The notes: generated by a model from the sequence alone, not told the origin. A stretch of 64,000 nt of DNA from Furcasterigmium furcatum (GCA_001599815.1 BCIA01000004.1:622862-686861); one strand, 5' to 3'; counted from the first letter of the stretch, positions 10,621 through 22,910 are shown. Program-made: numbers and translations.

Positions 10621-13600
10621 TGTGAATGAGTGGCGTATGGACTCGAAACGGTTGACCTGCGTTGTGACGGGACAGGTGTTGTGAGGGAAGGATGCTTGTC
10701 GACGACGGGTGAAGCTGGGTCGGATGAATGAAACTCACGACGAAAGGCCACGACGAGGAAGAAAGAAGAGAAAGGGAGAGACACGACCCGGAGAGGTGGT
10801 ACAGCTATCCAGCTATATACCCCGCCCAAGGGGACGGACAACCATGCTGATTAGCAGATTAGCTGCCCGGATTGGGGCAGGGCGAGGCCGACAAGGGCAG
10901 GTTGTCTCGCCTCCCGCGTGTCTTGTCTTGTCTATCAGTGTGGCGATCTCGTCAGAGTCCAAGGAGGGAGGGTCCTGAGCGCCGAGGCCGGGGGCGGACG
11001 CGGTCGAGGTGCCTCGCGCGGGCGCTCGTTGGCCAGGATGGGCGTGACGGGTGACAATCCAAGGCGAGGGTGGGCGTGAGAGGCCTGCGGGCACACCGAG
11101 CTGCGTATCTCGCCAAGGCGCGGTATCACCACTTGGGAGCTTTGGTATTGGCAGCTTTCACTGGAAAGGAAGGTCGGCCATCAGTTCTCCTGGACATGGA
11201 GACACATCCCCGCATCCCCACTACAGGGATGCTTGTCCCAGGGTTGGAACGGTTGGGCGGACTGGTGGAGTGAGCAGGCCAGCCGGCCAGTCAGCAGCGG
11301 ACTGCCACGCCGATCCGTTTTGAGTGCCCTCCGCCGCTGGGTTGCACCGACTCGTACGCCGTTTTCTTTTTGCTTGCCAGTTGCCAGGACGGGGAGCGGC
11401 GGCCGGTCCAGGATGGACCATGGAGGGCGACCAGGATTTTCAAGCGCATCGAAGCGAGAGAAGCCTTCCAGAAGAAGATAAGGAGACGGACCCATCAGTG
11501 AGAAGAGGTCCGACTCGCATAGTCATGGGGCCCAGGTCGGGAGAGCCTCCAGCGCTGGTGGTCCCGGCCAGCCTCTGTCACCACTCTGAGACGGACTATC
11601 TCCGGAGGCAGCGATGAATTACTCGGTGGAATGAGTCGGTGATGGGTCGAGGACTGGTCGAGCCTCGTGTCTATCGGAGCAAGTCCCCGTAGTATGTTTG
11701 AGTGGTTTTTGGCCTCGAAGACGAGCGCGAGTTCCGTCCTGGTAGCGGCCGACGCCTCATGCCCCCCAGGCCCCTAATAAGAACAAAGTTTGGCTCCCGA
11801 TGAGGCTCAAGCCATCCCGCGGCTACGGTGGCGCCGCAGGGCTGGGGGTTCCAACAGCGCTTGCAGGCGCGCGCGCACGTGAAGCTCCGACGACGAGTCT
11901 CGCATCCAGAGCTGTCAATGTCAGTCTGGTCCATGATCTCGGACCCTGGAGCGCGAGTTGATCGAGGTGCACGGCAGCAATCGTCGAGTGGGCGATCCTT
12001 GGGACAGACAGACCAGGGTCACCCGGGGGACAACTGGAATGCACGGTGGTGGCTGCTGGTGTGGAACGAGTGTCTGCCGGTAGTGTGGTGTCCGTCCACG
12101 TCCCTCGCGCGCATTGCCAAGGACGTCCAAGACGACAATCATGCCAAGGCGTCCTTGAAAGCGAGCTCTTGTCTGCTTGTGAATGGGCCCCAGGAGGCTA
12201 TTGTCGGTTCTTCCACGGCGTCTTCGTCTTCCCCGTACGTGCGGGCTCGGGGTAGACATTTCATGCTGTCATGAAAACATGCCGCTCCATCGCTCGTATC
12301 AGGGGATCAAGTAATAAGCTCAGGGCACGGCCACAAGCCGAGATTGAAGGAGCCGTGTTTGCGGGCTCTGCCCCTCTGCCCCGGGCGGAGAAGGGCGCTG
12401 GCGTGTGTTGGTGGTACGGGCGAGTATGTAATGGCATGGTAAGAAAATGGTGATGCGTCGAGAGGCGAATACGTAACGGGACCAGGCCACCGTCGAAGGG
12501 CGCACTTGGTACGTACCAGTGGTTCCTTCCGCGTGAGATCGCCCAGGCGGGCCTCGAGCGCGACGAACCTTCCTTCCATGCTTCCATTGTTCCTTCTCGT
12601 CTGCGCCAATGCGCCTGCCCATCGCGCCGTTCCGCCAAGCAGTTGCGTGCAGGGTTTTCTCGCGAGATGACTGGATCCTGCGGGCTGACGATCCACCCAA
12701 AACAGGGAACCAGGCCAGGCAATGGAACTTGGAGCCACCTGCCACCCGCCCTCGGGACAAGACGTCCAAGACAAGCAAGCAAATCCAGACGGCCAAGCTG
12801 CCTAAGCCCAACTGAGAAGTTTAACAAGCGAGCGAGACTTTCGAGAGACGTCTGTCCCACCCCGAAATAGTACTTGTTACCAAGTTGCCCAGGTAGGAAA
12901 GTTAGGATCCCGAGACCTGGAACTTGGAGATGGAAGGCGTGCGCCGGGTGGACCCCGGCGTGACACGCTGGGCGCTCGCAGAACAGGCAATCGCGACCGG
13001 CCATGGAGGCCAATGACCAGCGCGACCTTCCTCCAATCTCCGCCCCCGCCCGACTGATTGGCCGTGCCACCGGATAGTGGTGCCGCCGAGACTCTCGGCG
13101 GAGCCTTGGCGGCTCGGCGCCCAGAAATTCGTCTCGGCGGCGATCGGCACCGGGTCAGCCAACGTCGCCCGTTCCACCCTGTGCTTCTCTCCTCCCTTCT
13201 CCGTCTGCCATCACGCCACACCAACCCTTCAGCGCCCTTTTTTGCCGGCGCAAACCGTCGGCAAACCGTCGCTAATCATTCTCATCTGCTGGCGCTCTTT
13301 GTCACGATGGCGAAATACCCCATGTTGGCCCTCGGGGACAAACATTCGACCCTCGGTCTCGGTCCCGGGCGTCTGGCTTGATCGCTCCAAATGTCCGCCG
13401 CGAGCCCCCCGACTCGTGTTCGAACAATATGCCACTCCCTCGACACACCACCTCCGGCGCATCATGTTCCCCCATGTCATTTGTATCCGTCCAAGGGTTA
13501 TCAGCTGCGCCGCGGCCTATCGAGCACCAGTCATGAGTGCCGGGCACACTCGCCACGGACAGCATCCCAAATTGAAAGTCAGGCAAATCAGGTCACGTTG

Positions 13601-16600
13601 CCAATAAGCTTGTGCAGGAAGCCAAGTCCAGGCTAGTGCACGGTTGTACCCTCGGGGCCTTTTGGCGGGGAAGACAAGGGCAGCAGAGACATGCGACGGG
13701 GCATACGCAAGGTGGCTTGTCGCCCGCATTCCTTCGTCCCTTCAGTCAGACTGTTTTCAGCTGTCTGTCGAATCGTCGCACACCTGCTTATCTTGCCGTT
13801 CCCACAACAACTCACAGACCAGTTTGACCGTTGACCGGGTCGTCGTTGGTGATGGTAGTCGCGGAGGATGACATCGGAGGCGCCGAAGGACAGACGACAC
13901 CGCTGCCCGCCAACTGGCGCAACGACGGTAGTTCAGAGCGCCTCGCAGCCCGCCTCTCGCGTCGGTGGCTTCGTTGGCGCCCGGGATCGTCCCTTGCGGC
14001 ACTCTAAATTCAGCCACCTTCATCGTCGCCCCCACCGGTGGAACGGCGGCATGCCTTCTGTGCCTCTTCTGCCGAAATAACGGTGCCGTTTTCGCCGCCG
14101 TCCCCCAGGAGCTTCAGGGTCCCCTCTCACGAACAGATTGCAATGTCAGATTCGTCACAAAGGTCCAATATTGAGTGGGCGACAATCACCTCATCCAGAT
14201 ATCCAACAGGGGATGGTTTCTTCATTTGGTTCGACCCTTCACAATCGCCCAGCATCAGAGATATGGAATCCCCTTCCGCGCCCGGGCCCTTGTCACATGG
14301 GTTCCCACGGGCCACACATCGTGACTACCAAGACCGCGGGGCCCTGAGCCAGCGACACGGTCCAGGCTCGTCTGGCGACCGACCTGTGCATGCCGCGCTT
14401 ACCATCCCAGACGGTGCAGGGTCAATCACGAGGACAGCTGCAAGATCGTTCCATCCTGCCAGCCCAGCAGCCATCAGGCAGACGGGAAGGGGCGAGGCAA
14501 AGCGCGAAGCTAGCCCCAGACACTCACACACGCGGTACCAGTTCGACGGGCACCACTGACACTATCGATCGATGCCAGGACCCTTGTCGGCCCAGATAGA
14601 AGTGAGCCAAGGCTCTTGGCCCCCGAGGCAGGAGCTTCAAAAGGCAGGAGGAAACTCTCGGGCAAATGAGGTTTGCATCCATCATGTTCACAAGTCAGCC
14701 ATCACCTCGGGCGCAGACTGTCACGAAAGCCTTGTGATCTTTGCTCGTACGGCCAGAACAAGCCTAGATCCACTGCCCTCACGTCTCTCATACTCGCCAG
14801 ACCAGCCCGACAGACAGCCGTTTGTGTTCCCTCGTAGATCCCCTCATCAAGAGCGGCTGAAGCCAAGGTCACCACGGGATCTTACGCGGCGTCCTGCATG
14901 CTTATGTTCCACCACCGTGCTGCAGCTTTACCTTGCCGCCCGCGTCTCGGCAACTGCGGGGACAAGCTTCTGGGCACCACGAGACAGGGCCAATCTCCCG
15001 TCACGCCACGGCTACGCGTGTTGGCGTCTCCTATCTATCTATCACGCGGCGATGGCTCGCATCTCTTGGCTGGCTGATAAACATCTTGGCGGCCATGAGG
15101 GGTCCAATCGCACGCACGGGGCGACTGATATCAGAATCGAGACAGAAAGGCTGAAGCGCAGAATTGCGCCTGGCGAATCCCCCGAGGCTTTTCGTTTAGC
15201 CCGACGGCATATGAATTGCTTACCCGCTGTCTTACAGCACTAATATTTGAGGCCATCTAAGCCCATTCGAGTCTCGTTGATGCCCAAGTGGTCTGACGAG
15301 AGAGCTTTCAAGGTGCCCAGCGGCGCCCGCTGTCTGTGCTTCCAGCCTGTACCCCAGGTCTGGGTAGCTCAACCCGCTCGTCCCCTGACCTGTCAGTCCA
15401 CATGCCGTGGGAGAGTCCTGTGTCTCAACTTTCCCGTGTTGAAGACTCTCGAGATGAGGTCCGGCGGTGGTATGACTTTTGGTCGTCACGATGAGCTATG
15501 ACAAACTGTTTGCTCATGAGAATCACGACACTAGCTGAATCTGGACGTCCACGAAGATTGGCCTTGCTCGCTCGCCAGGCCACACGAGAATTGCCCAAGC
15601 CGCGGTAGGCCCAAAGAAATGTCGATTGCCGTCTGAGAGGGATCGCATTGTTGCAACGCGGTACGTTTCCGAGGCCTGCAAGACCAACTTCTTGCGACTA
15701 CGAATGGGTTGAGTCTAGTTTGTGTCCTGGGAACAGCCTGTCAAGTCTTTCATTGTAACATTTTGAATCAGAAATTAGACACAAAAGCAATACCATGGCC
15801 GTCGACTTGCAAGAGTTGTCAACACGACAATCCCATCGTCCACTCCAGCCGCGCTCAGATGCATTGTGAGTACCGCTCGTTACTGCGGCGGCAGGTATCA
15901 TGGGAGCAGCAAGTCGGGCCGGTTCACCTGCTGCTGCCACACTGGCCGTTAGTTGCCGAGCAACCGGGTCGGGGAGTAAGAACGACGCCGCAGCCGTTCC
16001 AGGCGGCGGGGTGAGGTACGAGGGGAAGCTTGTGGCCGCCGCAGATGGAAAAGTCAGCATAAGGGTCAGCAGCCTTCTAGGCGCCCCAGGAAATTTGATG
16101 ATCGGGTTGGGGGGTGTCGTTGCCACCGTTGAGGACCTTCTCTGGACGCAGGAGACGTGAAGTTTGGGTTGGTTGACGGGGAAAGGCCTAGTAACTATAT
16201 AATATAAGATAATAAATAGTATAATACACCCTTCAGGCGCGGCTAGCCGTCTACGACTTACAATTGAAGAGTTCTAGGGAGTCCGCGGGACTCGAGTAAG
16301 ACTCACTTAGACGTTCATCCCTAACGACACCCGCTAACTGCAGGGCCACATCAGCGTTGGCAGAAGAGGCACATGCCAGCATCCCAGACCAAGCAGGATG
16401 TAGAGGTTCCTTGAGACTCATGAGCTTCAGGGTGAGCTCAGTCAAGCTCATGACTCTGTGGCCCTTTCGGACTCCTGGGGCCTCTGCATTCCCCCTCGTA
16501 TCCATTCCCTGTATATCCAGCCTTGCGATCACTGCCTTCCCGGGCAGTAGGTTGATATGGGAGAGTAACCTAGTGTCACGCGAGTAGTTACGCTGTTTGA

Positions 16601-16735
16601 ACGACGAATATGCTGAATGTAGTGGCCAGAAAGCTGAGACGACGCAGAAGAAATACTATCGGACTGCTTGGGAAGCTGATGGTGAGTATAGGAGAGGTTT
16701 CTATAAAGGATAGCTGCGCAGACGGCCCAGATATT
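10621..16735. other. 6.1-kb gene-poor region
   Basis: No open frame here has domain content, conserved motifs or a convincing exon chain on either strand. Composition stays fairly GC-rich up to about 16.15 kb, then turns AT-rich (16191-16240 is a TA-rich tract). There is a perfect 11-base tandem duplication at 13250-13271. It may hold long promoters, non-coding transcripts or decayed repeats too old to recognise. The first few hundred bases are the symporter promoter. Confidence 0.5.
13250..13271. repeat. perfect 11-bp tandem duplication
   Basis: GCAAACCGTCG occurs twice back to back. Too short to be a mobile element; probably a local slippage or duplication event. Confidence 0.6.
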
Positions 16736-17071
16736 TCACCAGTCGCAGACAACCTGGCCGTAGTCCGTAGCGTAGCAATAGTCCGAGCAATCCGCAGTCC
16801 ATGAGCGGGTCGCCCTAAAGCATCTTTTCAACCCACTCGTATAGACAACATGCGCCCTTCTCCTGTTGTAATCCATGCAAATCTCCCTGATCTGACCCCA
16901 ATTATGTTTGCAACCGTCCAGGAGGAAGCCTACATTGACTCGGTTGCCATCATTGCCGACGTGGGTGGTGGTGCTGTCGAGAAATCCATCTCTCGCCCTG
17001 AACTCGATGTGGGCAGCATCGGTAGCACTGAGCAGGAGAGCAAAGACGGTCGCTGGGAGAGAAAATTTCAT
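16736..17071 (-). CDS. small secreted cysteine-rich protein (effector-like candidate)
   Basis: Single exon, 111 aa. Residues 1-20 form a typical signal peptide (MKFSLPATVFALLLSATDAA), predicted to be cut before HIEF. The mature chain has six cysteines (C54, C65, C84, C95, C99, C109), an even number consistent with three disulphides, and several Trp/Tyr/Arg residues. An in-frame ATG at 17122 would add 17 residues and bury the signal sequence, so MKFS is preferred. I recognise no family. Its size, secretion signal, cysteine content and isolation in a gene-poor, AT-flanked stretch are what fungal effectors or antimicrobial proteins typically show, but function is unknown. Confidence 0.65.
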   Translation of the reverse strand: MKFSLPATVFALLLSATDAAHIEFRARDGFLDSTTTHVGNDGNRVNVGFLLDGCKHNWGQIREICMDYNRRRAHVVYTSGLKRCFRATRSWTADCSDYCYATDYGQVVCDW

Positions 17072-17836
17072 TGTGGCTAGAGAGGTTATTAGACTTGAAC
17101 TGGGGCTGTCGAAGATGTGCATCCGCTAAACGTACTGGTGGAGGACGCAAGTGCCGAAGCGGTCCGTGATAGCGGACAGGTGAGGACGAGAAGATGAGAG
17201 AATGATTAGAGTTCTAGGCAGGTAGGAAAGGCGGGAAGTCTCTACTCTTTAATGTCCCAAGTTTCCGAGCATCACGCTGTGCTGTGTCGCCCTGAGCTAC
17301 TCTTTGACAGTCACACGCATGCATGAGCCCCTGCAAGTTGAAGGTGTGTCACTGGGTCAAGACTATCGACTGGGCACGGGCGGGGTAGTCGGCCATCTCA
17401 ACAGGCCCGTGTAGCCAACATACATAAATGACTGCTTGAAAGGGCAGTTGGCGAAGGCATCTGTGGTCCGATTCCAAGGCATCTCCACTGTGCCTATGCC
17501 TTGGCCAGCCTTGCCAAGCCTTGTTAGCCGCTGCGAGACTCCAGGAACGTGTGCGACTAGACCCTACTTGAAGAGAGGGCCAGGGACGCGGACGCGGCTC
17601 CCGCACGCCGTCGCGTTCTGTTGGTGATGACACACCGCACCAACTGCATAATTGCTTGAAGACGGCTGCATGTGGTCTGCCCACAGAACGGGCACATGAT
17701 AGGCATACATCTTTGTGATAGGCTGAAGGGACCAGAGTATCCGATGTCAAGACTTTTGGACAGGACGTGTTGGCGATGCATCCTGTGCGTACCCCTCATG
17801 AACGGCTGCGACATGTTGGAACTTGTTGATTTACAG
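17072..17836. other. intergenic / lost 5' part of a membrane-protein gene
   Basis: Contains the promoter of the secreted protein gene (minus strand) and the place where the upstream exons of the membrane-protein remnant should lie. I find no membrane-spanning open frame here on the plus strand. A weak candidate exon ends at 17784 before gtgcgt, but its reading frame is short and unconvincing. Confidence 0.4.
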
Positions 17837-18435
17837 GCCGCGCCTCGGCGCACGTGGACGAGGACATGTTCAGCTTTGGACAGATCCTGGCGGCTTTCCT
17901 CCTTGTATCTCCCGTCGTTACGACTCTCGTGGCACTGTGGCCTCTACGGGTTGTCTTTTGGGAGCTCTGGGGGTCGCGGGACCCTCGGCCGGGAGGTTCG
18001 TCTACCGTACTGCATGGCTTCTTTGGCCTGTGCTAGCACTGATGAACAGATCTGCAACACATTGAGACGCTTCCCAATGCGCGGGTAAGTGCCGCAGAGA
18101 TATATCACCAGTTCTCCGAGAGCACGACGAGCTACAGCACGCCGGGGACAACGCTGATCATCAGCGGCGCCTGCGTCCTCGTCTTATGGGCAACGGTGCT
18201 GTTCTTTTGGGCCTTTGGCTCGCACAACGCCAGCGGCATTGATATGCTCCTCAACGCCCCTTTTCTCGCCTTTGGCCAGCCGTTCTCCTGTTTCTGCGCT
18301 TACCTCGGCACCATGGGAGCGGCGGCCGAGGTGCCTCCCAGCTCACAGGAGGCTCGGGACCCCGAGCCGGAAGCCACCGGGCCAACGGATCAGCCAGAAA
18401 CAACAACAGACCAGACGACGGAACCAAAGGGGTGA
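17837..18435 (+). pseudogene. 3' remnant of a fungal polytopic membrane protein
   Basis: Two exons with good splice signals: 17837-17995 (acceptor gatttacag just upstream) and 18050-18435 (54-base intron, donor gttcgt, acceptor gaacag). They join in frame to give DEDMFSFGQILAAFLLVSP, a membrane helix, a soluble linker containing DLQHIETLPNARVSAA, a second helix (TLIISGACVLVLWATVLFF) and a Pro/Glu/Thr-rich tail. The FGQI segment before a helix is a frequent feature of large uncharacterised ascomycete membrane proteins. No start codon or upstream exon is found, so this is most likely a 5'-truncated gene, though distant upstream exons cannot be excluded. Confidence 0.5.
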
Positions 18436-19292
18436 GAGGGAAGGGCGCCATTCAACAAGCAGCAGCTACTGCTACTCATGACCTTATCACAGTTTCTTCT
18501 CTTCCCATCGGCGGCTACCATGGGCATAGTGATAGGCGGTCCGCTCCTATATTCCATTACGGCCATTCAGCCGCCCATGAGCCTGTTCTCTTTTGCGATG
18601 ATGTCATGGTATCTTCCGTTTGTAAATCGTATATTTAGTAGGTAGCCCGATAAAGTGCCTAGGCGTTTGGGCCTACCTGTTGGTCCCTACGTGTGCACTT
18701 CCTATCCCTTTCCCTAACAGGCGGCCAGGGTCTGATCCTCCGCCGACGAAGAGGACATCAAAGTCGGTCCCCATGGTCCACTATCATCGCCAGTGAAAGA
18801 TAGCTCATAGTAGAAGCGCTCTCCATCAGCCCAGGCATTGCCATGTCCAGGCCACCCAAGGGATGTCGTCTCAGCGCAACAGATGCTGGACCGCAGAGAA
18901 TGATTAGCAATGTCAAACTAATCTATGCGAGTTCGAGTCCAGCAGCAAGTGGCTTCGTCATTTCGTACTGCCGACCTCCACGCCCAACATGCACTTGTGC
19001 CCCCCCCTTTCTCCGGAGCATCTGCTTATTTAATATTCTATAGCAATATAGTACTATGTTTAACCCCTGTATGCATATATTCTGGCTCTATTTATAGAAC
19101 TAGCCCCGTCTTCTAAATACCCTGACATTAGCAGCCCCTCATCAGCATCTCACGATCCTCTCGTGACATCTCATGACATGCTGACACGGGGTTAGCACGC
19201 CCGCCTGAATCCATGAAGCCCCGCGATAGCTGATATTGGAAATCTCGAGAGAGTAACGATTTGATTGCTTCGTCTCACGAACATCAGCATAA
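18436..19292. other. AT-rich intergenic region
   Basis: Progressively AT-rich toward 19020-19120, with many TA steps. No coding frame. This resembles old, mutated repeat sequence and precedes the HET gene. Confidence 0.45.
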
Positions 19293-21224
19293 ATGGCCAC
19301 TCCACAGCCCGAGCCCGACAATCCGACCGACGCGGACGTTCCAGACCTCGAAACCTTCTGGTACGAGCCTGAGCCCGAAAGTCTCCGCTGTCTCGCCTGC
19401 CAGAAGCCATTCACACACGATGAAGCCCTCGTGCGTACTTTTAGGCTGGCGCCGCCCAAAGGCTCGTCCCGTCCCAGCGACCCCCTGCCGTACAGCAGGG
19501 TCATCCGAATAAACTCTCTACAGAATGTATTCTTCTTCGACCGGCACCTCGAATGCATCTTCACCAGCGAGATCAGGGTCTTGGCAATCTCCCACGTCTG
19601 GGACCCCGAAGTCTCCATCACCCAGCAGCAGCGCCGCCACTCGCCCCAGCCGCTGAGCGTCAGACGTCTGGCCATCGAGGCGCCCATGCGCATCTGTGCT
19701 GGTCTCGAAAAGGATGAAGATGCTGCCATGATGATCGGCCAGGAGATATGGCACGACTACTTCAGCGTCCCGCAGTGGACGGACGACCTCAAGAACCCCA
19801 TCCTTCGCATCATCCACACCCTCTTCAGCTCGGCCTATGCGACCATCATCTACTTCAACGACCTGAGCGCGTCGACCGTGGACAAGCTCCGCCACGGCAA
19901 GGACTCGGAAGAAGTCCTGAGCGGGCTGACGGGCGTGTGCAACGCGACGTGGTTCCAGCGCATGTGGACAGCCATGGAGTTCGTGAGCAGCAGCCGAGTC
20001 AGGATGATGACGTCCGACTACCACCTCGACGCCGGGCTCGACGACCCGGCTTTCCTGAACAAGCTGCATGAGGTCTGGGAACGGGAAGTCAAGGAGCACG
20101 GCAGCGTCCACGTCGTGGAAAACATGGTCGGCCTCGAGCAGAACCGGAACCTGGTCCCTTGGACCCTCGGCCCGCTGCGGGAGGTCAAGGCCCTGCGGCG
20201 GACGAACTTTGCCATGGCTTTTGCCATACTGGCGCGGCGGAAATGCCGTGACCGCATGGACTTTCTCCATGGCCTGCGCGGTATCGTGGCCGCGAGGTCC
20301 GAGGCGGCGCTGAAGCCGGACTTTCGGGTGGAATACCTCCGTGTCGCCAGGGAGTGTCTCTTGGCCGGGGACCTCAGTCCTCTCTTCATGACGCCGAATG
20401 TTCCCCTGCTGGACGACCCGAGACCGAATCCGCTGGACCCGTGCGGTTACAACGAAGTCTGGACCTGGGAGCTGGGGGAGGAGACGAGCCCCCCGACTCT
20501 GCCTGTTGATGTATCCTTCGACGAAGCCGGCGACAGCTTATCCCTCACCCTCGAGAAGATTGGGATCGTTGCGATTCTCAGGTTCCCTGACTGGAACAGC
20601 ACCTTTGACCACTTCTCGCGGTGTGCCGCACTGACTCTCGACCTCACCGGCCCGAACGTGGACGACTTCGTCACCTCTCTCGGGACCAGACTGTACGGCG
20701 AGGACAAGGACGTCATCATGGAATATGTCAAGTCCAACGAGACCCTCGAGGACCTCACGCAGACGCTCGAGGATCAGTACGGCGCGCCCTGGGTGAAGCC
20801 CTGGGAGCTCCGCGGCGAGGGCGATGCCGGCGCCGAGTGGCTCGCGGACGTTCTCTCCCTGACGACCGTCATGGGCGACCAGTCCGAGAGCAGAATCGAT
20901 CTCAGCTGCGCCCGCTTCGCGACGATGCACTGCACGCCGTACAACTACATCGCGGGCATAACGTGCACGAGCTGCCACGGCACGTTTGTCTTCCGCATCG
21001 CTGCGTTCGCGCCCGTGGCGGAGCTGCACCGCGCCGTGGCGTACCGCGTTCCCGGGCTGAAGTACCGCATGTCGCACCGGGACGGGATGGGGCTCCTGGT
21101 GAAGGAGGGACGGGTTGTTGGGCGCATGATGTGGGCCACGCCGGCTTGTGACTGTCGCGAGAGGGAGGTGGTGAGGTTGTGTATGCCGGATTTGCCTTCT
21201 CCGAGGGCGCAGAGCGAGGGTTGA
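19293..21224 (+). CDS. HET-domain (heterokaryon incompatibility) protein
   Basis: Single-exon protein of 643 aa. The HET core is visible as AISHVW at 98-103, IWHDYFSVPQW at 152-162 and WFQRMWTAMEF at 220-230, equivalent to the conserved HxW, DxxCIxQ-like and RxWxxQE blocks; the usual Cys/Gln residues are replaced here, so the domain is divergent. A CxxC pair (C33, C36) precedes it, and Cys-rich motifs (CTSCHG, CDCRERE) lie near the C-terminus. HET proteins trigger cell death on fusion of incompatible hyphae, often downstream of NLRs. No adjacent partner gene is evident, so its recognition specificity is unknown. Confidence 0.88.
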   Translation: MATPQPEPDNPTDADVPDLETFWYEPEPESLRCLACQKPFTHDEALVRTFRLAPPKGSSRPSDPLPYSRVIRINSLQNVFFFDRHLECIFTSEIRVLAISHVWDPEVSITQQQRRHSPQPLSVRRLAIEAPMRICAGLEKDEDAAMMIGQEIWHDYFSVPQWTDDLKNPILRIIHTLFSSAYATIIYFNDLSASTVDKLRHGKDSEEVLSGLTGVCNATWFQRMWTAMEFVSSSRVRMMTSDYHLDAGLDDPAFLNKLHEVWEREVKEHGSVHVVENMVGLEQNRNLVPWTLGPLREVKALRRTNFAMAFAILARRKCRDRMDFLHGLRGIVAARSEAALKPDFRVEYLRVARECLLAGDLSPLFMTPNVPLLDDPRPNPLDPCGYNEVWTWELGEETSPPTLPVDVSFDEAGDSLSLTLEKIGIVAILRFPDWNSTFDHFSRCAALTLDLTGPNVDDFVTSLGTRLYGEDKDVIMEYVKSNETLEDLTQTLEDQYGAPWVKPWELRGEGDAGAEWLADVLSLTTVMGDQSESRIDLSCARFATMHCTPYNYIAGITCTSCHGTFVFRIAAFAPVAELHRAVAYRVPGLKYRMSHRDGMGLLVKEGRVVGRMMWATPACDCREREVVRLCMPDLPSPRAQSEG

Positions 21225-21505
21225 ATGTCAGCCGAGGACAGCTGGCTGGGTGGCCTTGATGCTCTGCTATGTGCAAGTGAGCTTATACAACGGCTTTCCG
21301 AGATGACATCTGTGCCATCTGACGAGTCGTAAACGAGGTACGATGTAAGACATGGAGATATGAGCAATTATCCCACGCAACTCTCTCTTATCACTCACGC
21401 GTCCGTCGTCCCACGATTCAGATCCCGAGCAGGCTTATCGCCACCACCGGCGTACTCATCGGATTGTACAATATTAGGATATTAAAGCCATGCAAAATTC
21501 CAGGC

Positions 21506-22910
21506 TCAACCCGGGCCGACGCATTCGAGCGGCCACGAAATCCATGGTCTCCAATAAGACCCGAGGAGATCATCAACTACCTGGACGATCTCCTTTCCCA
21601 GTCCATCTATAAACCAAAAGTCGTTGATACTGTGTAGTAAACTGCCAAAGAAGGCGAAGAGAATGAGCGCCGGGGGTTGCCTCTGGTGGAGCAGCGTGAA
21701 GTACGCCTGCGGTGCGAAGTGAATAAACATGAGAGGGCCGGACCAGGATCGGTTGTAGCCCCATTCCGCCAGAGAAGCGACATCCATGGAGTGAAACTGC
21801 TCGGTGAACAGGAAGCACTTCCTGAGGATCCAGAGAACTTTGTTGTACGTCTCTGCGTCGTTGCTGTGCTCCCATGTCCCTTGAGCGTTGCACATGTATC
21901 CGTCCGCTTGGTGGGCTGCCGGCTGGCCAGGAACGATTTCTTCCCAATTGCCGAGGCTCATGAGAGCCTTCATACGGCCGAAGCGGAGGTAGTTATGTGT
22001 TGGTTGCAAAACAGCTTCGATGCCGCGAATCATCGGAATCCACTCAACGCCGAGGATGGCGTCTTTGCGGGATCCAGGCGATGGTGGTGGCCCGCCGGCC
22101 ACGCCATGATGGGCCGAAGCTCCAAAGACGTATACCATGTTGAGCAATGACCAGACGAATAACGCCTCGCTGTTGCTGTCGGTGATATGGGCGGCAGATT
22201 GTCGGAATCCCCGCAGGGCCTCATTGTGATGCTCTGCGGCCCTCAAGACGTGCCCCGCATCTCTCGAGCCATCGGCGTGGGCAAGATGGAGCGCGGCAAT
22301 GCTCAAGATGGCGTGGGTTACGAACGGGTGCTCAAAGCCGATCTCCGGGAACCCGCGTTGCCACAACTCGCGATGCTCCGGCGCCCTGCATATGCTTAGG
22401 CTGGTGTCCAGTGTCCAGTGATGGAGAAGAGCCAGGTCGCTGATGTTGAAAGCATTCGCTGATGAGGCGGCCACAGGGGTACGCAAAGTATCCGGTGACG
22501 TAGTGGTGGTAGTCTGGGAGGTAGAGCCGCCCAGGGTTGATGGGGTCAAGGCCTGTACCGAAGCATCCCTGGCAGGGGGAGATGCAGGCCGGGTGCGGGC
22601 CGCTGTGGAGCTGTCTTGCGTGCGTCGTGTGCTCCGAGAAGCCCTGTGACCTTGAGTATTGCTAGGATATTCACAAGAGATGTTGCGCCTCGTACAAGAT
22701 CGACAGCTCGGTCTTGCCTCGTCGCACTGTGGCCCTGGTTAGACTCTGCCGTCGCTCACTCCGGATCCCAGATGCTCGCACCTTGACTCGGCGTCTTCGG
22801 CAATCGACACAGCCAAGCCTGGACTTTTGATGGGGGCGCCGTCGAGTTGGTGCGGCTTTTCCGGGGGCCGAATCCGGGGATGGTGGGCTGGGGGACATGG
22901 CTTTGCACAA
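21506..22910 (-). CDS. Zn2Cys6 transcription factor (Upc2-like class)
   Basis: Nuclear regulator of 449 aa; exons 22910-22782 and 22726-21506, separated by a 55-base intron. The splice restores the zinc cluster C34, C37, C44, C51, C54, C61 with the motif SRLGCVDCRRRRVKCDE. The intron falls exactly between VK and the third cysteine, as in two other regulators here. Residues from about 110 to the end match the short Fungal_trans_2-type ligand-sensing region (LLHHWTLDTSLSICR; HPFVTHAILSIAALHLAH). The family includes sterol and secondary-metabolism regulators. It is head to head with a similar gene at 23577. An alternative start four codons downstream is possible. Confidence 0.9.

Noticed and set aside
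12261..13070. 269-codon minus-strand frame in the gene-poor region
   Set aside because: Rich in Arg, Pro and Gly, no domain, no splice pattern, several overlapping frames equally open.
16251..16804. Possible transposon remnant in AT-rich DNA beside the secreted-protein gene
   Set aside because: Short frames on both strands show no transposase or reverse transcriptase motif, and no terminal repeats were found by eye.
18894..18952. tRNA-like GTTCGAGTCC box with a 7-bp outer stem
   Set aside because: The stem spans about 60 bases, no A box is present, and the T-arm and anticodon stem do not pair.
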